Shown here: piece after piece, positions 23,683 to 33,181 of the stretch | Position numbering within the stretch: position 1 is the first letter of the stretch | How the letters are laid out: each line of letters begins with the position of its first letter | Source of the DNA: Roseburia sp. 831b | GTDB taxonomy: Bacteria; Bacillota; Clostridia; Lachnospirales; Lachnospiraceae | Length of the DNA: 64,000 bases | Assembly: GCF_001940165.2 (NCBI RefSeq) | Contig: NZ_CP135162.1 | Span: 1,167,501-1,231,500, forward strand | Direction: 5' to 3' | Position numbers and translations under genes: made by a program | Notes under the pieces: model-generated | Seen by the model: only the letters and a program-made list of their open reading frames with translations | What the model was told of the DNA's origin: nothing | Databases searched by the model: none

Positions 23683-24963
23683 CTACCTCTGCGAAAGCTC
23701 CTGTGTAATATCTTCCCAGGTAACCCCTTTTTCTGCCATCAATACCATACAATGATATAAGAAATCGGAAATTTCGTATTTGATTTCCTCCGGGTCAGGA
23801 TTCTTTGCCGCAATGACAATCTCGGTACATTCCTCGCCAACCTTCTTTAAGATTTTGTCAATTCCCTTGTCAAACAAGTAATTCGTGTAAGAACCTTCCT
23901 TTGGATGCTCTTTACGGTCAAGAATGACATTGTAAACATCTTCTAAAATCTTAAGCGGGTTCTTCTCGACATATTCTTTTTTAACAATATCATTGAAAAA
24001 GCAGCTTGGAGCACCCGTATGGCAGGCAACTCCAACCTGTGATACTTTTGCTAAAATAGTGTCAAAATCACAATCGGCTGTTAAAGATTTCACATACTGA
24101 ATGTGGCCGGAAGTCATTCCTTTTATCCATAACTCATTTCTGCTTCTGCTAAAGTAAGTCATTTTTCCGCTGTTGATGGTGGTATCAAAGGCTTCCTCAT
24201 TCATGTAGGCAACCATAAGTACTTCATTGGTGCGGTAGTCCTGCACGACAACCGGAACCAGACCATCACTGTTTACTTTTAAATCTGACCAGGATAAGGC
24301 AGGCTCAAAGTTATCCATCTTAATTCCAAATGCAGAAAGCTGTGCCTTTAATTCCATGATATCGGTTGTTGGCTCATTGATAAAGTTTCCGGCGATTCCT
24401 CGGATGTTGTTACGCTTCAAATCGGAAACGATTGCCTCGTAATCGCAGTCATCAAACCATACCACATAAGGCAAATCTGTGATATTTTCAATCGGATCAA
24501 GCATTTTCTTATTTAAGACAAGCAGTTCATGGAAATACTCGTTCATCACTTCCTGATGTTTGAATACAAAATCAATGTTTTGTACAGACACAAGGACACG
24601 GTCTTTTCCAAACCGTTTGCTTGCCTCCTCAGCCAGCTCAATACTGATTGGCTTTGCACCGTTTAAGATAACCTGAAGACAACCTGCATAAATTAATTTC
24701 TTCACATCTTCAAAACGCTTGATGTTACCGCCGGCGCATACTTTAATCTCAACATTACGGTTAATATTTTTAATGGTATGAATATTTTTCTCATGTTCTT
24801 CATCATCATCCGATAAATCGAATACGATGATTTTATCAATTCCACTGTCATTGTATAATTTTGCAAGATGAATGACATCATCAATTACAGTTAAATCTTC
24901 TGCTGATTTTACAGCCTTCCCATTCTTTAAGAATATGGTAGCTACGATATTTTTGTGTTCCAT
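23683..24963 (-). CDS. hisIE: Bifunctional HisIE with an N-terminal HisF-like domain
   Basis: 426 aa. Residues 1-215 look like a HisA/HisF-type (beta/alpha)8 half-barrel (ATIFLKNGKAVKS, VCAGGNIKRFEDVKKLIYAGCLQVIL) but the first-strand catalytic Asp of HisA/HisF is replaced (TIFLKNG). Residues 225-325: HisI phosphoribosyl-AMP cyclohydrolase with zinc/metal residues in TADCDFDTI and VACHTGAPSCFF. Residues 335-426: HisE pyrophosphohydrolase (VGEECTEIVIAAKN, EISDFLYH). ATG 24963 has CTGGAG 5 nt upstream; the longer frame runs into hisB. Last gene of the operon. Catalysis of steps 2 and 3 is expected; the N-terminal domain's job is unknown. Confidence 0.9.
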   Translation of the reverse strand: MEHKNIVATIFLKNGKAVKSAEDLTVIDDVIHLAKLYNDSGIDKIIVFDLSDDDEEHEKNIHTIKNINRNVEIKVCAGGNIKRFEDVKKLIYAGCLQVILNGAKPISIELAEEASKRFGKDRVLVSVQNIDFVFKHQEVMNEYFHELLVLNKKMLDPIENITDLPYVVWFDDCDYEAIVSDLKRNNIRGIAGNFINEPTTDIMELKAQLSAFGIKMDNFEPALSWSDLKVNSDGLVPVVVQDYRTNEVLMVAYMNEEAFDTTINSGKMTYFSRSRNELWIKGMTSGHIQYVKSLTADCDFDTILAKVSQVGVACHTGAPSCFFNDIVKKEYVEKNPLKILEDVYNVILDRKEHPKEGSYTNYLFDKGIDKILKKVGEECTEIVIAAKNPDPEEIKYEISDFLYHCMVLMAEKGVTWEDITQELSQR

Positions 24964-25027
24964 ATTTACTCCAGTTTCCTGACTGTGTGTCTTTACACAA
25001 TCCATATTTTCCAATTTTACAGACATA

Positions 25028-25618
25028 CTATTCGAGACTTCCTTTTGTTGATAAGACATCTTTGATTCTAGGGTCAAACGAGACCGCTTCATCCAGGGCT
25101 CTTGCAAATGCCTTAAACATCGCCTCAATCATATGATGCTGGTTGCCACCCTCTAAAACCTTGATATGTAAATTCATTCCGGCTGTATAAGATACCGCAT
25201 AAAAGAATTCTTTTACCATCTCTGTGTCCATATCCCCGACACGCTCCGATGTAAAATCTGCGTCAAATACCAGATACGGACGGCCGGATAAATCAATCGC
25301 ACAAAGGACCAATGTTTCGTCCATTGGCAAAATACAGCTTCCAAAGCGTCTGATTCCCTTTTTATCTCCCAACGCCTTTTTGATTACGGTGCCCAGTACA
25401 ATTCCGACATCCTCGATGGTATGATGGCAATCCACTTCTAAATCCCCAGTCACCTTCACATCCAAATCAAAAAAACCATGTCTTGCAAACCCTTTTAACA
25501 TATGATTGAAAAAGCCAACGCCGGTATCAATTTCAGCGTCCCCTTTTCCATCTAAATTCAAAGAAAGGGTAATATCTGTTTCCTTTGTCTTTCGAACAAA
25601 ATCCGCTCTTCGTTCCAT
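25028..25618 (-). CDS. hisB: Imidazoleglycerol-phosphate dehydratase
   Basis: 196 aa, monofunctional dehydratase (step 6 of histidine synthesis). Two manganese-binding histidine blocks: DCHHTIEDVGI and the C-terminal QHHMIEAMFKAFARAL; also STGVGFFNHML-like DTGVGFFNHMLKGFARHG. It stops 64 bp before the hisIE start. Confidence 0.96.
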   Translation of the reverse strand: MERRADFVRKTKETDITLSLNLDGKGDAEIDTGVGFFNHMLKGFARHGFFDLDVKVTGDLEVDCHHTIEDVGIVLGTVIKKALGDKKGIRRFGSCILPMDETLVLCAIDLSGRPYLVFDADFTSERVGDMDTEMVKEFFYAVSYTAGMNLHIKVLEGGNQHHMIEAMFKAFARALDEAVSFDPRIKDVLSTKGSLE

Positions 25619-25688
25619 GTCTGCTCTCCTAATCTATTATAGTACTTTCCTTGGTAAAAAGGAACACCCAAAGTCATTCCCCGTGCGA

Positions 25689-26981
25689 CTACTCTTCAAA
25701 TCTGACACGAATCGAATTTGCATGTGCTGTCAGCTGTTCGCACTCTGCAAACTGTACAATATCTTTATAAATTGGCTGCAATGCCTCTTTAGAATAAGAA
25801 ATAATACTCGATTTCTTAATGAAGTCGTCCACACTAAGCGGGGAGAAGAATTTTGCGGTTCCATTGGTCGGCAGCACGTGGTTTGGTCCTGCAAAATAGT
25901 CTCCAAGCGGCTCGCTGGAATATTCGCCGATAAAAATTGCTCCCGCATTCTTAATCTTTGTCATCACTTCAAATGGATTCTTTGTAACAAGCTCTAAGTG
26001 CTCGGATGCAATCTCATTGACAGTAGCAATCGCATCCTCCATGTTTTCTGCCACAAGAAGATAGCCATAATTGTCTAAAGATTTCTGTATAATTTCTTTT
26101 CTTGATAATTTTGCAACAAATCGATCAATTTCAACCGATACCTGCTCGGCAAGTTCTTGGCTTGTGGTAATCAAAATCGCAGATGCCATCTCATCGTGTT
26201 CTGCCTGTGACAAAAGGTCGGCTGCAACAAATTTTGGATTTGCCGTTTCGTCTGCCAATACCAAAATCTCACTTGGTCCGGCGATAGAATCAATGCTGAC
26301 GTATCCAAAGACTGCCTTTTTGGCAAGGGCAACATAGATGTTACCTGGTCCAACGATTTTATCTACTTTTGGCACACTCTCGGTTCCAAATGCCAATGCG
26401 GCAATCGCCTGAGCTCCACCCACTTTATAGACGCGGTCTACACCGGCTTCTTTTGCAGCGACTAATGTGGAAGCACAAACTTTTCCATCTTTTCCCGGCG
26501 GTGTTGTCATGACAATTTCTTTGACTCCTGCTACTTTTGCCGGAACGACATTCATCAAAACAGAGGATGGATAAACTGCCTTTCCACCCGGAACATAGAC
26601 ACCAACCCTCTCTAACGCTGTCACCTTCTGTCCTAAGATAATGCCGGAATCCTCCGAATCAAACCAGGAATACTGGCGTTGTTTTTCATGATAAGTACGG
26701 ATGTTGACCAGTGCTTTTCGGATAACCTCCAAAAGTTTTTCGTCAACCTTTTCATAAGCCTCTTTGATTTCATCCTCGGTAACTAAGATATTAGCTGCGT
26801 TGATGTCTGCACCATCAAATTTTTTGGTGTAATCAAAAATTGCAGCATCTTTTTTGGCACGCACCTGCTCAATAATATCATTGACGCGGGATTCAAATTC
26901 TCCATAAGAATTTGGGCTTCTTTTTAAAAAATTCTCCAAAATATTGGTTCTGGCTTCTGCCGTTAAATTCATGATTCTCAT
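25689..26981 (-). CDS. hisD: Histidinol dehydrogenase
   Basis: 430 aa; last two steps of histidine synthesis, zinc and NAD dependent. Motifs: GRVGVYVPGGKAVYPSSVLM-like ERVGVYVPGGKAVYPSS, GPGNIYVALAKK, DLLSQAEHDE (zinc/catalytic His-Glu region) and LGDYFAGPNHVLPT. ATG at 26981 is preferred over the upstream TTG at 26987; AGGGAAG lies in front. 26 bp follow hisG. Confidence 0.96.
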   Translation of the reverse strand: MRIMNLTAEARTNILENFLKRSPNSYGEFESRVNDIIEQVRAKKDAAIFDYTKKFDGADINAANILVTEDEIKEAYEKVDEKLLEVIRKALVNIRTYHEKQRQYSWFDSEDSGIILGQKVTALERVGVYVPGGKAVYPSSVLMNVVPAKVAGVKEIVMTTPPGKDGKVCASTLVAAKEAGVDRVYKVGGAQAIAALAFGTESVPKVDKIVGPGNIYVALAKKAVFGYVSIDSIAGPSEILVLADETANPKFVAADLLSQAEHDEMASAILITTSQELAEQVSVEIDRFVAKLSRKEIIQKSLDNYGYLLVAENMEDAIATVNEIASEHLELVTKNPFEVMTKIKNAGAIFIGEYSSEPLGDYFAGPNHVLPTNGTAKFFSPLSVDDFIKKSSIISYSKEALQPIYKDIVQFAECEQLTAHANSIRVRFEE

Positions 26982-27007
26982 ATGCAATCTTCCCTTCTAT
27001 TCACTGT

Positions 27008-27661
27008 CTATATCTGGTTTAAAACTGATTTTAAGTCGGAAATCAGTTTTGTAATCCGTTCATTTTCCATCTTCATGCTGACCTGGTTTACCACCATTCT
27101 TGCAGAAAGCGGGCAAACCTCTTCTAACACAACAAGTCCATTTTCGCGCAAGGTAGAACCGGTCTCTACAATATCGCAGATGACCTCGGACAATCCTACA
27201 ATCGGTGCAAGTTCGATGGAACCGTTTAACTTAATAATCTCAACTGTCTGATGTTTTTTATTATAAAAATAATCCTTTGCAATATGCGGGTATTTTGTTG
27301 CAACACGAATCAGTTCATGGTGCTGCAGCAAATCCTTTGCGCTTTCCGGTCCACAGATGCACATTTTACATTTTCCAAACCCAAGGTCAAGCACTTCATA
27401 AATGTTGCGGCCTTCTTCTAAAATAGTATCTTTTCCTACAATTCCGATGTCCGCAGCTCCATACTCCACATAGGTTGGAACATCCGGTCCTTTTGCAAGG
27501 AAAAAGCGAAGCTTTAATTCTTCATTTACGAAAATTAATTTTCTAGTATCTTTATCCTTCATCTCCTCGCAGGTGATTCCAATCTGTTCGAACAATTCTA
27601 AGGTTTTCTTTGCAAGGCGTCCTTTTCCAAGTGCAAAGGTTAAATATCTTTTTTCTTCCAT
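27008..27661 (-). CDS. hisG: ATP phosphoribosyltransferase, short form
   Basis: 217 aa, the short HisG_S form that lacks the C-terminal regulatory domain and works with HisZ. Seen: [22 protein letters not shown], the PRPP/ATP region [15 protein letters not shown], and [14 protein letters not shown]. First committed step of histidine synthesis and the feedback-regulated point. Confidence 0.96.
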   Translation of the reverse strand: MEEKRYLTFALGKGRLAKKTLELFEQIGITCEEMKDKDTRKLIFVNEELKLRFFLAKGPDVPTYVEYGAADIGIVGKDTILEEGRNIYEVLDLGFGKCKMCICGPESAKDLLQHHELIRVATKYPHIAKDYFYNKKHQTVEIIKLNGSIELAPIVGLSEVICDIVETGSTLRENGLVVLEEVCPLSARMVVNQVSMKMENERITKLISDLKSVLNQI

Positions 27662-27741
27662 CTCTAATCTCCATTCTTACGACACTGTTACATCACGGTT
27701 TTTGACTTTGTGAAAATTTTAACCAATATCAGTTTTTCACT

Positions 27742-28929
27742 TTAGTCCAGGTATGTCACTTTCTTCATATGATTACGCTTTGCATAAGCTTCATAATCAT
27801 TCTTAGACTTTGTGTCATCCATTAAGATTAACTCAACGTTAACCCCTTCCTTACGTCTTTCCTTCGCCGCTAAAATAGCCTCTTTCCGATGGGCTGCATC
27901 ATATAACAGCAGCTCGTTTTCATGTTTTACCGGAAGGTCAATTCCCTGTCTTTGCAGTGCCGCCATCAGCTGGTCTACCACAATGGCAAATCCAATGGAG
28001 GCTGCATCTTTTCCAAAATAGGATAACAGTGCATCGTACCGGCCACCTTTGACGATTGCCTCCCCGGTTCCAAACGTATATCCGGAAAAAATAATACCGG
28101 TATAATATTGATAAGTACTTAACATTCCCGGTTCAAAGGAAATATATTTCTCAATTCCATAAAGTGTAAGAACCTGATTTAACGCTTCAAGATGTTCTAC
28201 CGCGCGGTAAATCTTAGGGTAAGCTTTTGCCGCTTCCTTTGCTCTTTTTAATTCTTCAACCGAACAGGTAATGCCACCTGTCATGGAAAAAAGAATACGA
28301 AGATTCTCGTCTAACGAAAGCGTTTCCACAAATTCTTCGACGCCAAAAAAGTTCTTGTTGGCAATCAGATTCTTAAGTTCTTCTGCCTGTTCTTCCGATA
28401 ATCCAGCCGCTTCCACAAGACCTTCGAAAAAATCTGCATGACCGACACTAAGCTGGAATTCCTTTAAGCCTGCTGTAAGAAGACACTGCACTGCCATCGA
28501 AAGAATCTCTGCATCCGCATCTACGGTGTTATCACCAATCAGCTCGGCTCCTAACTGCGTGTTCTCTTTCAGTTTTCCCTGATAGCTGTTGTTGTTGATA
28601 AATGTATTTCCGAGGTAGCAAAGACGAATCGGCATATCCTCTTCCATAAAATATTTTGCCACGGATCTTGCAATCGAAGGCGTGATATCCGGTCTTAATA
28701 CCAGCGTATTTCCTTCGCGGTCAAAAAACTTATATAAATCCTTCGACGGTGTGGTTCCAATCTCTTTTCCAAAAATATCAAAAAATTCAAACGTCGGTGT
28801 CTGTATGGTATGGTAACCGTATTTTTTCAATGCATGATGGAGATTATCCTGCAGCATCATCTTCTTTTCACATTCATCATTGTAAATATCCCGGACACCC
28901 TCCGGTGTATGCAGTAATTGTTTTCTCAT
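27742..28929 (-). CDS. hisZ: ATP phosphoribosyltransferase regulatory subunit
   Basis: 395 aa, a catalytically dead HisRS paralogue that regulates HisG_S. HisRS-like motifs: TPEGVRDIYNDEC, QTPTFEFFDIFGKEIG, FFDREGNTLVLRPDITPSIARSVA and the late block GGRYDALLSYFGKDAASIGFAIVVDQL. First gene of the operon; 80 bp separates it from hisG. Confidence 0.94.
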   Translation of the reverse strand: MRKQLLHTPEGVRDIYNDECEKKMMLQDNLHHALKKYGYHTIQTPTFEFFDIFGKEIGTTPSKDLYKFFDREGNTLVLRPDITPSIARSVAKYFMEEDMPIRLCYLGNTFINNNSYQGKLKENTQLGAELIGDNTVDADAEILSMAVQCLLTAGLKEFQLSVGHADFFEGLVEAAGLSEEQAEELKNLIANKNFFGVEEFVETLSLDENLRILFSMTGGITCSVEELKRAKEAAKAYPKIYRAVEHLEALNQVLTLYGIEKYISFEPGMLSTYQYYTGIIFSGYTFGTGEAIVKGGRYDALLSYFGKDAASIGFAIVVDQLMAALQRQGIDLPVKHENELLLYDAAHRKEAILAAKERRKEGVNVELILMDDTKSKNDYEAYAKRNHMKKVTYLD

Positions 28930-28948
28930 GATAATCCTCCATCTCTAT

Positions 28949-28966
28949 GTGTGAACGCCTTCACAC
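28949..28966 (-). promoter_or_regulatory. Inverted repeat in the his leader
   Basis: GTGTGAACGCCTTCACAC: seven-base arms with a four-base centre, in the leader about 20 bp before the hisZ ATG, just upstream of GGAGGA. It could be a protein-binding site or a leader hairpin that occludes the ribosome site. Confidence 0.5.
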
Positions 28967-29049
28967 GACAACTCATTCTTATTTTTTCTCTGTTTTCGAT
29001 GATTAACACTTTATCGTGCTACCATGCTACTACATTGAAACTTTGATTT

Positions 29050-29078
29050 ATTATATGTGAAAGAAGAACAATTGTCAA
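29050..29078 (-). promoter_or_regulatory. Consensus promoter of the histidine operon
   Basis: Minus strand TTGACA (29073-29078), exactly 17 bp, TATAAT (29050-29055). The -35 overlaps the recU stop codon. The leader to hisZ is about 110 nt; I see no T-box specifier structure in it. Confidence 0.85.
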
Positions 29079-29608
29079 TCCCTTAAGTTCAAATCCTTTT
29101 GAAGCATATCAAGATAGGGAACCAAAACACTGCCTGATTTTTTAAAAAAGAAGTCCTCTTCTAGTTCTTCCATACGAAAACTCTTACGTCCGCCCTCCTT
29201 GGCACGGTTCCAGAATTCCATTAATTTTTCTAACCTTAAATAATAAAACTGGTCATTTTTTGTAAAAAATAAAAGCAAAAATGCAATACCACCCTGACGT
29301 TCAAAATCAAGCATGAACTGTACCTGATGTTCATGAATATTCTGAAGTGGAAATGTCTGTGCATGACATTCTTTTGCATCAAAGCAGACCGGAATTCCCT
29401 GCACTGCACCAATGTAATCGACCGTACTCTTTTGGTCAAAGTAAGCTAACGTGATATGTCTTGTCTGTTTGTCGATATTAATCGGGGTAATCGGAGTTGG
29501 AATTTTTTGAATCAATGCAAGGTGATTCTCTAAATATTTTTCGTTTGTCCGGTTGATAAACTCCTCTAATGTAGAACCTCTAAGTCCCCTTGAATTCCAG
29601 GTTGCCAT
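29075..29608 (-). CDS. recU: Holliday junction resolvase RecU
   Basis: About 177 aa. Typical start MATWNSRGLRGSTLEEFINRTNE; catalytic PD-(D/E)XK-type residues in STVDYIGAVQG and the Asp/Lys in CFDAKEC. EHQVQFMLDFERQGG and FLLLFF follow. The ATG at 29608 matches the family start; the longer upstream frame is discarded. The gene is upstream of the his operon, and its stop is part of the his -35. Confidence 0.93.
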   Translation of the reverse strand: MATWNSRGLRGSTLEEFINRTNEKYLENHLALIQKIPTPITPINIDKQTRHITLAYFDQKSTVDYIGAVQGIPVCFDAKECHAQTFPLQNIHEHQVQFMLDFERQGGIAFLLLFFTKNDQFYYLRLEKLMEFWNRAKEGGRKSFRMEELEEDFFFKKSGSVLVPYLDMLQKDLNLRD

Positions 29609-29760
29609 TTTTCTACCAAGCCTTTCTATCCAAAATGTGAGAAACTTTCTCACATCGCATCTTTTTCTTTCTGATTCCATCATATCGGATTCACTTTTTG
29701 AATTCAATACTAAATATAGAAACGATTTTTCATTTATGACAATATTTAGGGGATTTTCAT

Positions 29761-29789
29761 TTGTAAATAAATTCCGGTTATGTTATACT
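29761..29789 (+). promoter_or_regulatory. Promoter of the DtxR-type regulator
   Basis: TTGTAA (29761-29766), 17-bp spacer ending TGT, TATACT (29784-29789). Ribosome site GGAGGTGA follows 39 bp later. Confidence 0.65.
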
Positions 29790-29827
29790 GGATATATTAG
29801 GGAAACTTGTTTCTGGGAGGTGACAAA

Positions 29828-30202
29828 ATGAGTTCAAACAATGAATCCTTAGAGAATTATCTGGAAACAATATATGTATTAAAACACAGATTAGGAAATG
29901 TACGTTCCATCGACATTGCAAATGAGCTGAACTTTAAAAAGCCAAGCGTCAGTGTTGCAATGAAGAATCTTCGTGAAAAAGAATTTATTACGGTTAGTTC
30001 CGAAGGTTATATTCTTTTAACAGAAAAAGGACAGGAAATTGCAGAACGTATTTACGAAAGACATACCATTCTTTCAAACTGGCTTATTATGTTAGGTGTA
30101 GATCCCCGCATTGCTGCGGAGGATGCATGTAGAATTGAGCATGATTTGAGCATTGAAAGTTTTGAAGCAATCAAAAAGCACATTAACATGAATACCAAGT
30201 AA
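29828..30202 (+). CDS. DtxR/MntR-family metal-dependent regulator
   Basis: 124 aa, a short member lacking the SH3 domain. Winged HTH (RSIDIANELNFKKPSVSVAMKNLREKEFI) and metal-binding/dimerisation part. The pattern ...DACRIEHDLS puts Cys, Glu and His at the spacing of DtxR/IdeR (Cys102, Glu105, His106), suggesting iron rather than manganese; this is inference. Start 29828 has GGAGGTGA in front. It is a single-gene unit with its own terminator and no metal transporter next to it. Confidence 0.83.
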   Translation: MSSNNESLENYLETIYVLKHRLGNVRSIDIANELNFKKPSVSVAMKNLREKEFITVSSEGYILLTEKGQEIAERIYERHTILSNWLIMLGVDPRIAAEDACRIEHDLSIESFEAIKKHINMNTK

Positions 30203-30222
30203 TGTCATCGATTGCCATGGAA

Positions 30223-30269
30223 AAAGGAGTTGCTACACAGCCGTTCATCCGCTGTATAGCAGCTCCTTT
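30223..30269. terminator. Terminator between the DtxR-type gene and the RluA-type gene
   Basis: AAAGGAGTTGCTACACAGC (30223-30241) pairs with GCTGTATAGCAGCTCCTTT (30251-30269) with two wobbles/mismatches. Usable from both strands. Confidence 0.8.
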
Positions 30270-30277
30270 GTTCGCTT

Positions 30278-31258
30278 TTACTTTCTTTTATTTTCCGTTA
30301 GAAAAGTTCGAACCTCTTGGAATTTTGCCGGAACCTCCGCTATGAGCACCCTTCCATCTTCTAGTTCCATACGATATGCATGTAAAAGCTGAAAGCGAAG
30401 CTTTTGCTGGTCGCGGAAATAGCGGTTCACAGACGTATCGCCATATTTGGTATCTCCGATAACCGGACAGCCCACAGACGCTAAATGCGCACGAATCTGA
30501 TGGGAACGACCTGTAATCAGATGCACTTCCAGTTCTGTGTATCCCTTCCAGTTTGTCACCGGACGATACTCCGTCTCAATCTCTTTACTCTCATCAGATA
30601 TCTTCGTATCCGTAATCGTAACACGGTTTGGCGCTTCATCCTTTGTCAGGTAGCCTTTTAAATAGGTTGTTTCTTTCCATTCACCTGCCACAATACAGCG
30701 GTAATATTTTTTTACCGTCCGCTCCTGCAAAACCTTCGCCATCTCCTGTAACCCTTTCAGGCTTTTTCCTGCAATCAAAAGACCTGAGGTATTGCGGTCA
30801 AGCCGGTTACAAATCGATGGCCGGAATGTCATAAAATCTTCAAAACTTAATTTCCCGGTCTGAATCAGATATGCCAGAATCCATTCGTTTGCAGAAATAT
30901 CGTTTGGGTTGGCTTTTTGCGATAACAGGCCTGACGGTTTATTGATGACTAAAATATCATCATCTTCGAAAACAACCTGAAGGTCTTTTACCGGAAGGTT
31001 TCGAAGGGCTTCATATTCTTTCTGAACCACTTCAGAATTGACCGTGAACTTTAAGTAAGTCTCATCCGATAAAAAAAGTTTTACAAAATCACCACTTTTT
31101 AGTTTTTCCGAGCCATCTGCTTTTTTTCCATTTAATACGATGTTCTTTTTTCGAAGCATCTTGTAGATAAAACTGCTACTTGCATTGCAAAGCAGCTTTT
31201 TTAAATATTTATCAAAACGCTGTCCGGCATCATTTTGTTTGATTTCAATCTCACGCAT
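30278..31258 (-). CDS. RluA-family pseudouridine synthase (RluC-like)
   Basis: 326 aa: S4 domain (AGQRFDKYLKKLLCNASSSFIYKMLRKKNIVLNG) then catalytic domain with Asp in NRLDRNTSGLLIAGK and TGRSHQIRAHLASVGCPVIGD. Second of three pseudouridine synthases in the window. Target uridines are not predictable from sequence. It follows ygiQ by 3 bp. Confidence 0.9.
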   Translation of the reverse strand: MREIEIKQNDAGQRFDKYLKKLLCNASSSFIYKMLRKKNIVLNGKKADGSEKLKSGDFVKLFLSDETYLKFTVNSEVVQKEYEALRNLPVKDLQVVFEDDDILVINKPSGLLSQKANPNDISANEWILAYLIQTGKLSFEDFMTFRPSICNRLDRNTSGLLIAGKSLKGLQEMAKVLQERTVKKYYRCIVAGEWKETTYLKGYLTKDEAPNRVTITDTKISDESKEIETEYRPVTNWKGYTELEVHLITGRSHQIRAHLASVGCPVIGDTKYGDTSVNRYFRDQQKLRFQLLHAYRMELEDGRVLIAEVPAKFQEVRTFLTENKRK

Positions 31259-31261
31259 CTT

Positions 31262-33178
31262 TTATTTTCCTGACTTCTTTTTATGAACATTACGGATTGC
31301 TTTTTTCTTTGGTGGACGTGTCCTCTTTGTGTGGTGTGCGTCCGGACCTTTTTGCATTCCTTTTGTATGTTTTGCATCAAAATGTCTTGGGCGAATCAGA
31401 CAATGCTTGTCAAAACCAATCAAATCGGTTCTGCCAGCCTTTGTCAGTGCCTCATAGACAAGATCATAGTTCTTCGGATTCCGATACTGTATCAAGGCAC
31501 GCTGCATCGCCTTTTCATGCGGATTTGTCGCAACATACACCGGCTGCATGGTTCTTGGGTCTAACCCGGTATAGTACATGCAGGTCGAAATTGTCGAAGG
31601 TGTAGGATAGAAATCCTGCACCTGTTCCGGCATATAGCCAAGGTCACGCAAGAATTCTGCAAGCTCGATAGCCTCTTTTAACGTAGAGCCCGGATGTGAG
31701 GACATCAGATACGGAACCAGGTACTGTTTCTTTCCCAGCTTCTCATTCATGTCCTTATATGCCTTCACAAAGCGCTCATAGACTTCCACGCTTGGTTTTC
31801 CCATTTTTTCAAGTACGGCATTTGAAATGTGCTCCGGTGCAACCTTAAGCTGCCCACTGACATGATGTTCACACAATTCCCGTAAAAAAGTACGGTCGTT
31901 GTCATAAATCAGATAATCAAAACGAATTCCGGAACGGATAAACACTTTCTTAACATTTGGAAGTTCTCTTAGTTTTCGAAGCAGCTTCAGGTAATCCTTG
32001 TGATCCACCTTTAGGTTCTGGCAAGGTTTCGGGAACAGACATTGCTTATTCGGACAGACGCCCTTTGTCATCTGCTTGTCACAGGCCGGCGCCCTAAAGT
32101 TTGCCGTCGGACCTCCGACATCATGAATGTATCCTTTAAAGTCAGGCTCCCAGACCATCTGGTTTGCTTCTGCTAAAATGGATTCGTGACTTCTGGTCTG
32201 GATGATTCGTCCCTGATGGAACGTTAATGCGCAGAAGCTACAACCGCCGTAACAGCCACGATTGCTGACCAGACTGAATTTAATCTCAGAAATCGCCGGC
32301 ACACCACCGTCTTTTTCATAGGACGGATGATAATTTCTCATATATGGAAGTGCATATACCTGATCCATCTCCCGCTGCGTTAACGGTTTTGCCGGCGGAT
32401 TTTGTACCACAAATAATTTTTCATCATAGGTTTCGAACAAACGTTTTGCTACAAATGGGTCTGTGTTGCAGTACTGGGTATAAAAACTTTTTGCATACTC
32501 TCTCTTGTCTGCTTTTACCGCCTCGAAATGAGGAAGTTCAATGGCGTCATAGATGTCTTCCCGGTTTCTTGTCTTATAGACCGTGCCATCGATAAACGTA
32601 ATATCCTTGATATCAATTCCACTTGCCAGCGCATCTGCAATCTCAATGATGCTGTGTTCTCCCATACCATAGGAAATAATATCGGCACCGGAATCTAATA
32701 AAATAGAACGTTTCATCTTGTTCGACCAATAATCATAGTGTGCAAGACGACGTAAGCTCGCCTCGATTCCACCAATGATAATCGGGTTATGCTTATAGGT
32801 CTGTCGAATCAGATTACAATAAACAATCGTCGCATAATCCGGTCGCTTTCCCATCACGCCGCCCGGTGTAAAAGCATCTGTTTTTCTTCTTTTCTTGGAA
32901 ACGGAATAATGATTGACCATGGAATCCATATTTCCGGCGGAAACCATAAATCCAAGTCTTGGCTCCCCTAATATGCTGATAGACGCCGGGTCTTTCCAGT
33001 CCGGCTGTGCAATGATTCCGACGGTATATCCATGTGCCTGTAATAATCTTGTAATAATTGCATGTCCAAAAGAAGGATGGTCTACATAAGCGTCTCCACA
33101 GACATAGACAAAATCAAGCTGCTCGATTCCTTCCTCTAACATATCCTCTTTACTGATTGGTAAAAAACCGTTACTCAT
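31262..33178 (-). CDS. YgiQ-family radical SAM protein
   Basis: 638 aa; YgiQ family (N-terminal UPF0313 region, radical SAM core, C-terminal basic tail). The cluster motif is [22 protein letters not shown]; nearby [15 protein letters not shown] adds further cysteines. [47 protein letters not shown] is a family hallmark. The C-terminus is Lys/Arg-rich. No function has been proven for the family. It is 3 bp downstream of the HAD gene in the same run. Confidence 0.9.
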   Translation of the reverse strand: MSNGFLPISKEDMLEEGIEQLDFVYVCGDAYVDHPSFGHAIITRLLQAHGYTVGIIAQPDWKDPASISILGEPRLGFMVSAGNMDSMVNHYSVSKKRRKTDAFTPGGVMGKRPDYATIVYCNLIRQTYKHNPIIIGGIEASLRRLAHYDYWSNKMKRSILLDSGADIISYGMGEHSIIEIADALASGIDIKDITFIDGTVYKTRNREDIYDAIELPHFEAVKADKREYAKSFYTQYCNTDPFVAKRLFETYDEKLFVVQNPPAKPLTQREMDQVYALPYMRNYHPSYEKDGGVPAISEIKFSLVSNRGCYGGCSFCALTFHQGRIIQTRSHESILAEANQMVWEPDFKGYIHDVGGPTANFRAPACDKQMTKGVCPNKQCLFPKPCQNLKVDHKDYLKLLRKLRELPNVKKVFIRSGIRFDYLIYDNDRTFLRELCEHHVSGQLKVAPEHISNAVLEKMGKPSVEVYERFVKAYKDMNEKLGKKQYLVPYLMSSHPGSTLKEAIELAEFLRDLGYMPEQVQDFYPTPSTISTCMYYTGLDPRTMQPVYVATNPHEKAMQRALIQYRNPKNYDLVYEALTKAGRTDLIGFDKHCLIRPRHFDAKHTKGMQKGPDAHHTKRTRPPKKKAIRNVHKKKSGK

Positions 33179-33181
33179 TCC

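Noticed and set aside
28930..29049. T-box riboswitch in front of hisZ
   Set aside because: The leader is about 110 nt and has no antiterminator bulge or specifier-loop structure that I can recognise.
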